A DNA stretch of 64,000 nucleotides. It comes from Mycolicibacterium goodii. GTDB lineage: Bacteria; Actinomycetota; Actinomycetes; Mycobacteriales; Mycobacteriaceae. The stretch is from positions 5,304,048-5,368,047 of the forward strand of contig NZ_CP012150.1 of NCBI RefSeq assembly GCF_001187505.1. Direction: 5' to 3'. Below, one piece after another: positions 8,403 to 17,522 of this stretch. The position numbers and the translations under genes are program-made. Each line of letters starts with the position of its first letter. Within the stretch, counting starts at the first letter, position 1. The notes beneath the pieces were generated by a model. It was not told the origin of the DNA and did no database searches. It saw nothing but the letters and a program-made list of their open reading frames with translations.

Positions 8403-8855
8403 TCAGGCGCGGATCAGCTCGAACAGCGGGATCTGGCGCGTGGTGTTGGCCTGGTATTCGGCGAACACCGGCGCGAGCTCCACGATCTTGGGGTACGTCG
8501 CGACACGTTCGTCATCCGGCAGTTCGCGCGCGACGACGTCGTAGGCGTCGGTGCCGATCTCGATGTGGGCGTTCGGGTTCGCCCGCAGGTTGTGCACCCA
8601 CGCCGGGTGCTTCGGCGCACCGGCGTACGACCCGACGATGAGCACCTTGCCGTCGACCGGCAGGTACGCCAGCGGCGACACCCGTGTCTGCCCGGATTTG
8701 GCGCCGGTGGTGTGCAGCAACAGCAGCGTGCCGTTCTCGAACGGTCCGCCGACCTTGCCGCCGTTGGCCCGGAACTCCGCGACGACCTTGCTGTTGAAGT
8801 CGTCGAGCGCCGCGGCGTCGGAGTACAACTTTTCCCTGTCGATCTCGTCGGTCAT
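8403..8855 (-). CDS. nitroreductase-family deazaflavin (F420)-dependent oxidoreductase, Ddn-like
   Basis: Small split-barrel protein of 150 residues in the Ddn/FDOR-A group, which uses reduced coenzyme F420 in mycobacteria. Seen: NGGKVGGPFENGTLLLLHTT, GAKSGQTRVSPLAYLP and PKHPAWVHNLRANPNAHIEIG, the hallmark blocks of the family. The chosen ATG (MTDEIDREK) follows AGGAAGG; upstream extension is not needed. It lies 59 bases after aspS on the same strand and may be read from the same transcript. Members reduce nitroimidazole prodrugs, quinones or unsaturated lipids; the natural substrate cannot be read from the sequence. Confidence 0.9.
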   Translation of the reverse strand: MTDEIDREKLYSDAAALDDFNSKVVAEFRANGGKVGGPFENGTLLLLHTTGAKSGQTRVSPLAYLPVDGKVLIVGSYAGAPKHPAWVHNLRANPNAHIEIGTDAYDVVARELPDDERVATYPKIVELAPVFAEYQANTTRQIPLFELIRA

Positions 8856-8914
8856 GTCTGCACAAGCCTTCCTGTCGTGGGCCGTATTCCCGTCGCCGTG
8901 GCGGAAAACCGAAC

Positions 8915-10708
8915 TCAAGCCTTGAGCTTGACCTCTTCCCTGGGTTTGGCGTCGATCCCGGACTCCTTGCGCTGCTGCGGCGTGATCGGCGCGGGCGCAT
9001 CGGTCAGCGGGTCGACCCCACCACCGGACTTGGGGAACGCGATGACCTCACGGATCGAATCGACCCCGGCGAGCAGCGCCGTGATGCGATCCCACCCGAA
9101 GGCGATACCGCCGTGCGGCGGGGCGCCGTAGGTGAACGCGTTGAGCAGGAACCCGAACTTGTCCTGCGCCTCGTCGTGGTCGATGCCCATCATCGCGAAC
9201 ACCCGCTCCTGGATGTCGCGGCGGTGGATACGGATCGAACCGCCGCCGATCTCGTTGCCGTTGCAGACGATGTCGTAGGCGTCGGACAGCGCGTTGCCGG
9301 GATCGATGTCGAACGTGTCGACCGATTCGGGCTTGGGCGCGGTGAACGCGTGGTGCATCGCGGTCCAGGCGCCGGAACCGACGGCGACGTCGCCTGCGGC
9401 CGTGGCCTCGTCGGCGGGCTCGAACATCGGGAAGTCGACCACCCAGGTGAACGCCCACGCGTTCGGGTCGATGAGGTCGAGGCGCTTGGCGATCTCGATG
9501 CGGGTCGCGCCGAGCAGCGCCCGCGCCCCATTGGCGGTGCCCGCGGCGAAGAAGATGCAGTCACCCGCATTGGCGCCGACGTGGGCGACGAGGCCGTCGC
9601 GTTCGGCGTCGGACAGGTTCTTGGCCACCGGTCCGCCGAGCGTGCCGTCCTCACCGACGAGCACATACGCCAGACCCTTGTGGCCGCGCTGCTTCGCGAA
9701 CTCCTGCCAGCCGTCGAGGGTGCGGCGCGGCTGCGATGCGCCACCGGGCATCACCACCGCGCCGACGTACGGCGCCTGGAACACGCGGAAGGTGGTGTCC
9801 TTGAAGTACTCGGTGCACTCGACGAGTTCCAGGCCGAAGCGCAGATCGGGCTTGTCGGAGCCGAACCGGCGCATGGCCTCCTCGTAGCTGATCCGCGGCA
9901 GCGGCAGCGGCAGGTCGTAGCCGATCGTGGCCCACACGGCCTTGAGGACCTGCTCGGAGATGGCGAGGACGTCGTCGGCCTCGACGAAGCTCATCTCCAT
10001 GTCGAGCTGGGTGAACTCGGGCTGGCGGTCGGCGCGGAAGTCCTCGTCGCGGTAGCAGCGCGCGATCTGGTAGTACCGCTCCATCCCGGCGACCATCAGC
10101 AGCTGCTTGAACAGCTGCGGGCTTTGCGGCAGCGCATAGAACGAGCCGGGCTGCAGCCGCGCAGGCACCAGGAAGTCGCGGGCGCCCTCGGGCGTCGACC
10201 GGGTCAGCGTGGGGGTCTCGATCTCGACGAAGTCGTGCTCGGCCAGCACCGCGCGGGCGGCGGCGTTGACCTTGGACCGCAGCCGCAGCGCGTTCCCGGG
10301 GCCTTCGCGGCGCAGGTCGAGGTAGCGGTACTTCAGCCGCGCTTCCTCACCGGCGGTCTCGTCGAGCTGGAACGGCAGCGGTGCGCTCTCTCCCAGCACG
10401 GTCAGCTCGGTGGCGTTGACCTCGATCTGGCCGGTGGGGATCTCGGGGTTCTCGTTGCCCTCGGGGCGCACCTCGACGACACCGGTCACCGCGACGCAGA
10501 ACTCGGCGCGCAGGCGGTGCGCGGCCGCGAGGACCTGTCCTTCCTCGAGCCCCTCACGGAACACCACCTGGGACACCCCGGACGCGTCGCGCAGATCGAT
10601 GAAGATGACGCCGCCGTGGTCACGGCGACGCGCCACCCATCCCGCCAGCGTCACCGTCTGACCGGCGTCGGCGGGCCGCAACGAACCGGCGGCATGACTG
10701 CGCAGCAC
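8915..10708 (-). CDS. aspS: aspartyl-tRNA synthetase
   Basis: Class II aminoacyl-tRNA synthetase, 597 residues, bacterial-type length with the GAD insertion. Seen: N-terminal OB-fold anticodon-binding domain ([20 protein letters not shown]), motif 2 ([20 protein letters not shown]) and motif 3 ([15 protein letters not shown]). The GTG start follows AAGGAG at a good distance. In mycobacteria this enzyme is known to be non-discriminating, charging both tRNA-Asp and tRNA-Asn ahead of the GatCAB amidotransferase; that is family knowledge. It anchors the window to the Rv2572c region of M. tuberculosis. Confidence 0.97.
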   Translation of the reverse strand: MLRSHAAGSLRPADAGQTVTLAGWVARRRDHGGVIFIDLRDASGVSQVVFREGLEEGQVLAAAHRLRAEFCVAVTGVVEVRPEGNENPEIPTGQIEVNATELTVLGESAPLPFQLDETAGEEARLKYRYLDLRREGPGNALRLRSKVNAAARAVLAEHDFVEIETPTLTRSTPEGARDFLVPARLQPGSFYALPQSPQLFKQLLMVAGMERYYQIARCYRDEDFRADRQPEFTQLDMEMSFVEADDVLAISEQVLKAVWATIGYDLPLPLPRISYEEAMRRFGSDKPDLRFGLELVECTEYFKDTTFRVFQAPYVGAVVMPGGASQPRRTLDGWQEFAKQRGHKGLAYVLVGEDGTLGGPVAKNLSDAERDGLVAHVGANAGDCIFFAAGTANGARALLGATRIEIAKRLDLIDPNAWAFTWVVDFPMFEPADEATAAGDVAVGSGAWTAMHHAFTAPKPESVDTFDIDPGNALSDAYDIVCNGNEIGGGSIRIHRRDIQERVFAMMGIDHDEAQDKFGFLLNAFTYGAPPHGGIAFGWDRITALLAGVDSIREVIAFPKSGGGVDPLTDAPAPITPQQRKESGIDAKPREEVKLKA

Positions 10709-10851
10709 GAAGTACTCCTTGTGAAGACGGGTGGGGACGAATGATCAGTCTAAAGAGTCGGTCGGCAGGCTCCGACGCCGCGCTGGCGAACATCGGTCCC
10801 TGGCCCGGACCGACACCTTCCCCGCAGTGCATTCGCCACGAGTCCCACCCG

Positions 10852-12327
10852 TCAGTGCGTCCCCTCCCAGGCCTCGCGCCGCGGCGCGTCGGGATCGGCG
10901 ACGGTGTCGTCACGCGTCGAGCGGATGACACGCGTGAGGCGGCGCTCACTGTCGTAGAACGGCCAGTCCGCGATCTCGGCGCGGGCGAAGTCCAGCCACG
11001 TGCGCTGCATCCGCCTGCCGACGGACGGCGGGAGGTGTCTGCCCAGCGGATGCAGCTTACGGCCGAGGTAGGAGCCGTAGCTGTGGTGGACGTGCACGAT
11101 CTCGCTGCCGTGCGTGGCGCCGAGGCCGAGGGCCCGCAGTGTCCAGGTGGCGTGGTCGAACCGGTACACGTGCGTCGGGGCGTGGGCGCTGTAGGCATCG
11201 TTGAACGCCCACGTCGGCGCGCCGAACATGACGTCGGATCCGAACGCGATCAGCGCACGCCGGCGCGGGTAGGCCGGATACGCCGCCAGGATGTGCTCCC
11301 TGGCCGCGGCGTGGTTGCGCAGGAAGTAGCCCTCCACACCGGCCACGGTGGTCGGCAGCATCGGCGGCTTGCCCCAGGCGAACATCGACGCCTCGTGGCT
11401 GTTGGTGCCGATGATCAGCGGAACCGGCAGCACCTCACCCGCGCGTGCCGCGTCGATCGGGTGGCGCGGGAGCAGATCCGTGCCGTGGGTCAGGCCGTAC
11501 GCGAGCGTCGGGGTGCGTTGCACGCTCTCCAGCTGCACCTGCCCCGCCGCACGGCGCAGTCGTCGTTGCGGCAGCCCCCGCAGCTTCGCGGCGTCCTCAC
11601 CGACCAATTCAAGGAAGCGGTGGGCCTGCTCGGCGCGGACCTCGCGGTCGGCGATCAACGGCAGCGCCGGACTCTGCGCGATGGCGCGGACGAACAAGCC
11701 CTCGGCGGCGGTGCTGGCCAGCAGCGCCAACACCGATGTCGCACCGGCGGATTCACCGAACACCGTGACCCGCTTCGGGTCGCCGCCGAATGCGGCGATG
11801 TTGTCCCGGACCCAGCGCAGCGCCGCGATCTGGTCGCGCAGGCACAGATTGTCGTCGAAGTCCGCCCCGAGATCACCCAGCTCGAACCCGCCGAACACGC
11901 CGATCCGGTAAGTGACATTGACGACCACGACGTTGCCGTTGGCGGCCAGCCGCGAGCCGTTGTACAGCTGGAACTGGCCCGCGCCGTAGACGAACGCCCC
12001 ACCCGGGATCCACACCATCACCGGCAGCGCGCCACCGGTGTCGGGCGACCACACCGTGAGGGTCAGACAGGCCTCGTCACGCACCTTCGGGTCGTCGCGC
12101 CCACCACCGACGAAGGAGCGGCCCTGCAGCGGCAAAGGGCCGTGCTCGACGGCATCGCGGATGCCTGACCACGGTGTGAGCGGTTGCGGCGCGCGGAACC
12201 GCAGATCCCCGACGGGTTGTTGGGCATAGGGGACCCCCCGCCAGACGCTGACACCGCCCTCGAGCGTTCCGCGCAGCTGCCCCAGCGAGGTGTGGGCGAT
12301 GGTCGAATGTTCCGCGACGACGGACAC
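10852..12327 (-). CDS. type B carboxylesterase/lipase
   Basis: Serine esterase of 491 residues, normal for the cholinesterase-like family. Seen: SVWRGVPYAQQPVGDLRFR near the N-terminus, the oxyanion segment VMVWIPGGAFVYGAGQF, the nucleophile elbow FGESAGATSV, and a C-terminal GATHGSEI providing the His. A TTG seven codons upstream is possible, but the GTG giving MSVVAEHS is preferred. No signal peptide is visible, so it is probably cytoplasmic. It runs in the same direction as aspS, 143 bases upstream of it, and divergently from the zinc peptidase. Substrate range of these enzymes is broad; no specific role can be inferred. Confidence 0.88.
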   Translation of the reverse strand: MSVVAEHSTIAHTSLGQLRGTLEGGVSVWRGVPYAQQPVGDLRFRAPQPLTPWSGIRDAVEHGPLPLQGRSFVGGGRDDPKVRDEACLTLTVWSPDTGGALPVMVWIPGGAFVYGAGQFQLYNGSRLAANGNVVVVNVTYRIGVFGGFELGDLGADFDDNLCLRDQIAALRWVRDNIAAFGGDPKRVTVFGESAGATSVLALLASTAAEGLFVRAIAQSPALPLIADREVRAEQAHRFLELVGEDAAKLRGLPQRRLRRAAGQVQLESVQRTPTLAYGLTHGTDLLPRHPIDAARAGEVLPVPLIIGTNSHEASMFAWGKPPMLPTTVAGVEGYFLRNHAAAREHILAAYPAYPRRRALIAFGSDVMFGAPTWAFNDAYSAHAPTHVYRFDHATWTLRALGLGATHGSEIVHVHHSYGSYLGRKLHPLGRHLPPSVGRRMQRTWLDFARAEIADWPFYDSERRLTRVIRSTRDDTVADPDAPRREAWEGTH

Positions 12328-12398
12328 GCCTGAATCGTAGTGTGGCAAGCTGAACGAGCAGGATAACGGCGCGAGCGCAGAGGCGACGGAGCGATGCG

Positions 12399-13289
12399 AT
12401 GACCTTCAACGAGGGTATGCAGATCGACACGAGCACCACCTCGACCAGCGGTGGGCGCCGTGGTCCCGGCCGCGGAATGGCCATCGGAGGAGGTGTCGGC
12501 GGTCTGCTGATCGTTGTGCTCGCGTTGTTCCTCGGCGTCGACCCCGGCCAGGTGTTGCCCCAGCAGCAGCAAATGGACACCGAGGGCGCCGAGGCCGGCG
12601 GTTTCGATCTGAGCCAGTGCAAGACCGGCACCGACGCCAACAAGATCGTGCAATGCCGAGTGGTGGCCACCGGCAACTCGGTCGACGGCGTCTGGCAGCA
12701 ACTGCTGCAGGGGTACCAACGACCGCAGGTGCGCCTGTTCACCGGCCAGGTCGACACCGGTTGTGGCCCGGCGACCAGCGACGTGGGCCCGTTCTACTGC
12801 CCGGTCGACCGGACCGCCTACTTCGACACCGACTTCTTCGACGTGCTCACGACGCAGTTCGGCTCAAGCGGTGGCCCGCTCGCGCAGGAGTACGTGGTGG
12901 CGCACGAGTTCGGCCACCACGTGCAGAACCTGCTCGGCGTACTGGGCCGGGCGCAGCGTGATCCGGAGGGCGCCACCGGCACAGGCGTGCGCACCGAACT
13001 GCAGGCCGACTGCTACGCGGGTGTGTGGGCCCACTACGCCTCCGTCACCCGCCAGGAGAGCACCGGCGTGCCGTTCCTGAACCCACTGAGCGACAAGGAC
13101 ATCGCCGATGCGCTGTCCGCCGCGGCGTCGGTCGGCGACGACCGTATCCAGCAGTCCGCCACCGGGCGGGTGAACCCGGAGGCCTGGACGCACGGCTCGT
13201 CGGCGCAACGGCAGAAATGGTTCACCGAGGGCTACCGGACCGGTGATCCCAACAAGTGCGACACGTTCGCGACCAACGATCTTGGCTAG
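12399..13289 (+). CDS. membrane-anchored neutral zinc metallopeptidase (YpfJ/Rv2575c type)
   Basis: Predicted metallopeptidase of 296 residues. Seen: a Gly-rich N-terminus and one membrane helix (about 28-48, MAIGGGVGGLLIVVLALFLG), then the extracytoplasmic domain with CKTGTDANKIVQCRV, the paired-Cys segment CGPATSDVGPFYCPVD and the zinc motif VVAHEFGHHVQN (His169, Glu170, His173), and LQADCYAGVWAH further on. These blocks are typical of the putative neutral zinc metallopeptidase family. It matches the place of Rv2575c downstream of aspS in M. tuberculosis. GGAG lies just before the ATG. It overlaps the next gene by a few bases. Its substrate is unknown. Confidence 0.88.
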   Translation: MTFNEGMQIDTSTTSTSGGRRGPGRGMAIGGGVGGLLIVVLALFLGVDPGQVLPQQQQMDTEGAEAGGFDLSQCKTGTDANKIVQCRVVATGNSVDGVWQQLLQGYQRPQVRLFTGQVDTGCGPATSDVGPFYCPVDRTAYFDTDFFDVLTTQFGSSGGPLAQEYVVAHEFGHHVQNLLGVLGRAQRDPEGATGTGVRTELQADCYAGVWAHYASVTRQESTGVPFLNPLSDKDIADALSAAASVGDDRIQQSATGRVNPEAWTHGSSAQRQKWFTEGYRTGDPNKCDTFATNDLG

Positions 13290-14904
13290 GGCGAAGACTG
13301 CGGTCGACGCGATCGCCGAACGCTACCTCGACACCTACGCGCGCCTGGACCCCTGCGCGGCAACCGAGTTGGGGATCACCGGACACGACGACGAGATCAC
13401 CGACTACTCCCCCGACGGCGTGGCGGCCCGCGCCGAGGCGGCCCGTGCCACGCTGCGCGAACTCGACGGTGCCGAACCGGTCGACGAGGTCGATGTCGTG
13501 ACCGTCGCCGCGCTGCGGGAACGTCTGGGCATCGCGGTCGAATTGCACGATGCCGGCCTGGATCTCGGTGAGCTGAACGTGATCGCGTCGCCGCTGCAGT
13601 CGATGCGCGACGTGTTCGACCTGATGGCCACCGACACCGCTGACGACTGGGCGGTGATCTCCGCGCGTCTGGCCAAGATTCCCGAGCGGGTGGAGAACTA
13701 CGCCGACGCGCTGCGGGCCCGGGTCACCGCCGGTGACCCACCGGCGATCCGCCAGGTGCAGCGTGGCATCGCGCAGACCGAACAGATCCAGAAGCTGTTC
13801 GTGGACATGGTGTCCGACGCCCCGGAGTCCGCACCGGTCGACGAGTTGTGTGAGCGCGCCGCGTCCGCCGCCGACGCGTATCTCTACCTCGGCACGGTGC
13901 TGCGCGACCTCGCGCCGCGGGCGCGCAAGGACGATGCGTGCGGCCGCGATGCCTACCGCCTGCTGTCGCGGGCATTCCTGGGCACCGAGGCCGACCTCGA
14001 CGAGTCCTACGAGTGGGGCCTGAACCTGCTCGACGCCATCGTCGCCGAACAGGAGTCGATCGCCCAGGAGCTCTACCCGGGCGCCACCGTCGCCGAGACG
14101 TTGCGCCGCCTCGACGAGGAGCCGCGCTACATCGTCACCGGCACCGACGCGCTGCAGGCGTGGATGCAGGACCTGTCCGATCGTGCCGTGGAGTCGTTGG
14201 CCGGAACCCATTTCGACATCGAGGGCCCGCTGCGCAGGCTGGAGTGCCGGATCGCGCCGACCCAGACCGGCGGCATCTACTACACGGGCCCGTCGGAGGA
14301 CTGGAGCCGTCCGGGCCGGATGTGGTGGTCGGTGCCGTCGGGCGTCGACGAGTTCCACACCTGGCAGGAGACCACGACCGTCTTCCATGAGGGTGTGCCC
14401 GGCCACCATCTGCAGATCGGTCGCGCGGTCGCACTGGCCGACCGACTCAACCGGTGGCGCCGGCTCGGCTGCTGGGTGTCCGGCCACGGCGAGGGCTGGG
14501 CGCTGTACGCCGAACGCCTCATGGCCGAACTGGGCTGGCTCGACGACCCGGGCAACCGCATGGGCATGCTCGACGCGCAGCGGTTCCGGGCCGCCCGCGT
14601 CGTCATCGACATCGGTGTGCACTGCGGCCTCACCGCCCCCGACGGCGAGGTCTGGGACGCCGAACGCGCATGGAACTTCCTGACCTCGCATTCGGCGATG
14701 GCCGAGGAGAATCTGCAGTTCGAACTGGACCGTTATCTCGGCTGGCCCGGCCAGGCACCGTCGTACGCCATCGGGCAGCGCATCTGGCACGAACTACGCG
14801 AGGAGAGTTTGCGCCGCGGGCTCACGATGCGCGAATTCCACAGCCGCGCGCTGGATCTTGGCGGGCTCCCGCTCGATGTGCTGCGTTCGGCCCTGGCAGC
14901 CTGA
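13282..14904 (+). CDS. DUF885 family protein, predicted metal-dependent peptidase
   Basis: About 540 residues of the DUF885 family. Seen: a long alpha-helical N-terminal half, then the two family signatures VFHEGVPGHHLQIG (His369 in an HExxxGHH-like motif) and GHGEGWALYAERLMAE, which look like zinc ligands and a catalytic Glu. The start is uncertain: a TTG at 13282 overlaps the stop of the preceding peptidase by eight bases, while a GTG at 13243 would overlap it by 47; I chose TTG because conserved sequence begins there. Two predicted metallopeptidases in one transcript suggests a shared role in peptide turnover (inference). Confidence 0.85.
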   Translation: MARAKTAVDAIAERYLDTYARLDPCAATELGITGHDDEITDYSPDGVAARAEAARATLRELDGAEPVDEVDVVTVAALRERLGIAVELHDAGLDLGELNVIASPLQSMRDVFDLMATDTADDWAVISARLAKIPERVENYADALRARVTAGDPPAIRQVQRGIAQTEQIQKLFVDMVSDAPESAPVDELCERAASAADAYLYLGTVLRDLAPRARKDDACGRDAYRLLSRAFLGTEADLDESYEWGLNLLDAIVAEQESIAQELYPGATVAETLRRLDEEPRYIVTGTDALQAWMQDLSDRAVESLAGTHFDIEGPLRRLECRIAPTQTGGIYYTGPSEDWSRPGRMWWSVPSGVDEFHTWQETTTVFHEGVPGHHLQIGRAVALADRLNRWRRLGCWVSGHGEGWALYAERLMAELGWLDDPGNRMGMLDAQRFRAARVVIDIGVHCGLTAPDGEVWDAERAWNFLTSHSAMAEENLQFELDRYLGWPGQAPSYAIGQRIWHELREESLRRGLTMREFHSRALDLGGLPLDVLRSALAA

Positions 14905-14929
14905 TCCCGCGCCGGGGACACTGAACGGC

Positions 14930-15466
14930 ATGGACCCAACCGCCGAGCCCATCGAACCCGACACCAAGGACTGGACCTGGGTGCTGCAGCGACCGTGCCC
15001 GGAATGCGGGTTCGATCCGTCGAGCGTGCACCACACCGAGGTGGCGGGCCGCATCCGTGACGACGCCACCGCGTGGGTGCAGCGGCTCACCCGCTCGGGT
15101 GCCGCTGTGCGCACCAGGCCCGGCATGTGGTCGGTCCTGGAATACGGCTGCCACATCCGCGATGTGCACCGCATCTTCGATCACCGGGTGCGGTTGATGC
15201 TCACCGAGACCGACCCCCGGTTCCCGAACTGGGATCAGGACGCCACCGCCGTCGCCGACGACTATGCCTCGCAGGATCCGGCGGTGGTCGCCACCGAGGT
15301 GTACGACGCGGCCACGGTCGTCGCCGACACCTATGACGGGGTATCCGACGACGCCTGGTCACGGCGCGGACTGCGCAGCAACGGAAGCGAATTCACGGTT
15401 GCCTCCATCGCGCTGTACCACCTGCACGATATCGTGCACCACGCCAACGACGTCGCGGGGTTGTGA
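14930..15466 (+). CDS. DinB-like (maleylpyruvate isomerase superfamily) protein
   Basis: Protein of 178 residues with a predicted four-helix DinB fold. Seen: WSVLEYGCHIRDVHRIFDHRV and LYHLHDIVHHANDVAGL, whose histidines match the metal site of the family, and an N-terminal RPCPECGFDPSS with two cysteines. These proteins often act in mycothiol- or thiol-dependent reactions or as stress proteins, but most are uncharacterised. The ATG at 14930 lies 25 bases after the DUF885 gene; there is no strong ribosome site (CGGGGA is weak). Probably the last gene of the peptidase transcript, ending convergently against the thioesterase gene. Confidence 0.8.
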   Translation: MDPTAEPIEPDTKDWTWVLQRPCPECGFDPSSVHHTEVAGRIRDDATAWVQRLTRSGAAVRTRPGMWSVLEYGCHIRDVHRIFDHRVRLMLTETDPRFPNWDQDATAVADDYASQDPAVVATEVYDAATVVADTYDGVSDDAWSRRGLRSNGSEFTVASIALYHLHDIVHHANDVAGL

Positions 15467-15482
15467 GGCGGCTCCACAGCCG

Positions 15483-16376
15483 CTACAGCCGCGCGTGCAC
15501 CGAGATGTCCGTGTCGACCGTGCGCAGCGGCCGGATCATCGCGTCCTGGCTGAACGATGCGATGAGCTCGCCCTCTTCGGTGTGCACCGTGCCACGCACA
15601 TAGGACATCCCGGCTCCGACCTGCGTGCTCTCATGTGAGTACAGCAGCCAGCCGGCCCACGAGACCGGCTCGTGGAAGCTCACGTTCACCGTCATCGGCG
15701 CGGTGGACACCGTCAGATGCGCCTGCGCGGTGCCGATCCCCTGGTGCGCCCGCATGGTGGTGGAAATGCCAAGGTGGCCGGTGAAATACGCGAGGAGCGC
15801 CTTGGCCAGATCGTTGCGCTCGGGGATTGGGTCGTAGTGCAGCCACGCGTACAACTCGGGCGGGCCCACCTCGTCGGGGCTGTTGACGTCGAGGACGTCG
15901 ACCAGGCGCAGTTGGCGTCCGTCCATGGGCATGTGGGAGACGTTGGCGTCGGCGGGGCCGGTGACCTGCGGGCGGGGCAGGTGGTGGCGGATCACGTCGG
16001 CCGACGGCACATCGGTGAGCACCGTGAACGTCATGCAGCGCTTGCCGTTCTGTGCGGCGGTGATGACGGCGGTCGCGGTCGACCGCCCCTCGCTGATGAC
16101 GTCGAGGTCGAGTTCGACGGGCGGGCCGACCAGCACCGCGCGTGCGAACACGGCCTGCACCGAGCGCACCGACTTGTCCGGGAAGCGTTTGGCCGCAGCG
16201 ACGATCGCCTGCGCGAGCACCTGGGTGCCCTCGACCACCTGACGCTCATCGGTGCTCGCGACGCCGGTGGGCGCGGCGAAGCGGTTCTCCCCTGCCGGTT
16301 CGGCCTCGAACAGGTCGAGCAGCATCCGCAGCGTCCATGGGGTGGCCTGCGCAGGCTCGGTGGACTCGGTGGTCAT
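15483..16376 (-). CDS. acyl-CoA thioesterase, TesB-like double hot-dog
   Basis: Hydrolase of acyl-CoA thioesters, 297 residues. Seen: two hot-dog halves, the first with QAVFARAVLVGPPVELDLD and STATAVITAAQNGKRCMTF, the second with ISTTMRAHQGIGTAQAHLTV and VNVSFHEPVSWAGWLLYSHE, ending SFSQDAMIRP. This is the TesB/acyl-CoA thioesterase II arrangement. The ATG (MTTESTEPAQ) overlaps the stop of the upstream LLM oxidoreductase by four bases, so the two are translationally coupled. The pairing with an F420/flavin enzyme and nearby acyl-CoA dehydrogenases suggests fatty or side-chain acyl-CoA turnover (inference). Confidence 0.87.
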   Translation of the reverse strand: MTTESTEPAQATPWTLRMLLDLFEAEPAGENRFAAPTGVASTDERQVVEGTQVLAQAIVAAAKRFPDKSVRSVQAVFARAVLVGPPVELDLDVISEGRSTATAVITAAQNGKRCMTFTVLTDVPSADVIRHHLPRPQVTGPADANVSHMPMDGRQLRLVDVLDVNSPDEVGPPELYAWLHYDPIPERNDLAKALLAYFTGHLGISTTMRAHQGIGTAQAHLTVSTAPMTVNVSFHEPVSWAGWLLYSHESTQVGAGMSYVRGTVHTEEGELIASFSQDAMIRPLRTVDTDISVHARL

Positions 16377-17230
16377 ATCGTCCCTTTCTGTGCCGTCTGC
16401 ATCACGGTTTCGGCGAACTCGCAGATGGTCTGGGGCGCCGCGAAATCGGCGAACCACACGTAGAACCGCTCGATGCCGGACGCGGCGAGTCCCGCGAAGT
16501 GGTCGCAGAGTGCGGCGGCGTCACCGCACACCAATCCGGACCCGAGGTGGCCGAACAGCCGCGTGCTGCGCTCGGTGACCGCGGCGGCGTCGGCGTCGCG
16601 TCCGACGAAGCCGACCATCTGTTGCAGCGACGCGCGGGCCCGGCCGACGCTCGGCAGCAGCTCGGGCAACCGGTCGAGTCGGTGGGACGGGATGTTCCAC
16701 CAGTCGGCGTACCGACGTACCAGACCCATTGTGCGTCTGCCGGTTCCGCCGATGATCAGTGGAATCGCGTACTCCGGCGGTGGGATCTGCGCCCGCTCGC
16801 CGTCGGCGGCCCAGTAGTCCCGCAGCAGGGCCAGGTCACGTTCGAGGCGGTCGACACGCGCGGCGGCGTCGTCGCCACCGTCGATGCCGAACCGGGTGAA
16901 CTCCTGCGGCCACGAACCCGAACCGAGGCCGAGTTCGAACCGGCCGCCGCTTGCTGCGGACAGCGTGACGGCCTGCTTGGCGAGCACCGCGGGATGACGG
17001 AACGCGTCGCACAGCACCAGGTGCCCGATGCGCAACCGCTCGGTGCGGGCCGCGACCCATGTCGCTATCGTCATCGCCTCCCAGATGCCCTGGTGCGTCG
17101 CACCCGGCGCCTCAAGGTGGTCGATGAACGCGATGCCGTCGAAACCGGCGGCGTCGGCCACCGTCGCCCGCTCGACGACGTCGCCGATCTGCATCCGCAC
17201 CTGCGGCAGGAACAGGAACCACTCGGTCAT
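16373..17230 (-). CDS. LLM-class F420/flavin-dependent oxidoreductase
   Basis: Luciferase-like TIM-barrel oxidoreductase, 285 residues. Seen: N-terminal WFLFLPQVRMQIGDVVERA, AAGFDGIAFIDHLEAPG, EAMTIATWVAARTERLRIGH, and FELGLGSGSWPQEFTRFG, all standard for the LLM family; PLIIGGTGRRTMGLVRRYAD is the typical strand-turn near the cofactor phosphate. Mycobacterial members mostly use coenzyme F420, some FMN. First gene of a two-gene transcript with the thioesterase. The upstream gap with the divergent acyl-CoA dehydrogenase operon carries a repeated 12-mer that may control both sides. Confidence 0.9.
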   Translation of the reverse strand: MTEWFLFLPQVRMQIGDVVERATVADAAGFDGIAFIDHLEAPGATHQGIWEAMTIATWVAARTERLRIGHLVLCDAFRHPAVLAKQAVTLSAASGGRFELGLGSGSWPQEFTRFGIDGGDDAAARVDRLERDLALLRDYWAADGERAQIPPPEYAIPLIIGGTGRRTMGLVRRYADWWNIPSHRLDRLPELLPSVGRARASLQQMVGFVGRDADAAAVTERSTRLFGHLGSGLVCGDAAALCDHFAGLAASGIERFYVWFADFAAPQTICEFAETVMQTAQKGTI

Positions 17231-17276
17231 CGGTACACCACAGTAATCACAATTCGTCTATTGCTTCTACAAAATC

Positions 17277-17379
17277 GGTAACGTCATTCTCGTCCAGTGC
17301 AGCATGACAAAGGCGCTGCCGCAATGGCCAGACCGGATCGACGATCCCATGCAGGTCATCGCGTGGTAACGTCATTACC
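17277..17379. promoter_or_regulatory. repeated GGTAACGTCATT in a divergent promoter region
   Basis: The 12-mer GGTAACGTCATT occurs twice, at 17277-17288 and 17365-17376. The second copy extends into an inverted repeat GGTAA-CGTCA-TTACC (17365-17379). Both lie between the divergent LLM oxidoreductase gene and the acyl-CoA dehydrogenase operon, the place expected for operators. No regulator gene is adjacent, so the binding protein is unknown. Confidence 0.45.
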
Positions 17380-17414
17380 GGTTTGGCCGAACAGCACTCT
17401 CCCAGGAGGCGAAC

Positions 17415-17522
17415 ATGCCCTCACGCATCGACTTCCCGGTGTTCGACGCCGAGAACAAGATCCATGCTGTGAGCGCTCCGCTCGCAGCACCCATCTACCA
17501 AGAGGCTGAGCCGAATCCATGA
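17415..17522 (+). CDS. 35-residue ORF resembling an amidohydrolase N-terminus, possible remnant
   Basis: A short frame with a strong ribosome site (AGGAGG four bases upstream) starts MPSRIDFPVFDAENKIH and ends after 35 residues with a TGA that overlaps the ATG of the acyl-CoA dehydrogenase (ATGA). The first dozen residues look like the start of mycobacterial amidohydrolase-2 proteins, which begin MPSRIDYPVFDADNHMYE as I recall; the metal-binding body is absent. It may be the fused ends of a gene that lost its middle in frame, or a small leader that couples translation of the dehydrogenase. Function unknown. Confidence 0.55.
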   Translation: MPSRIDFPVFDAENKIHAVSAPLAAPIYQEAEPNP

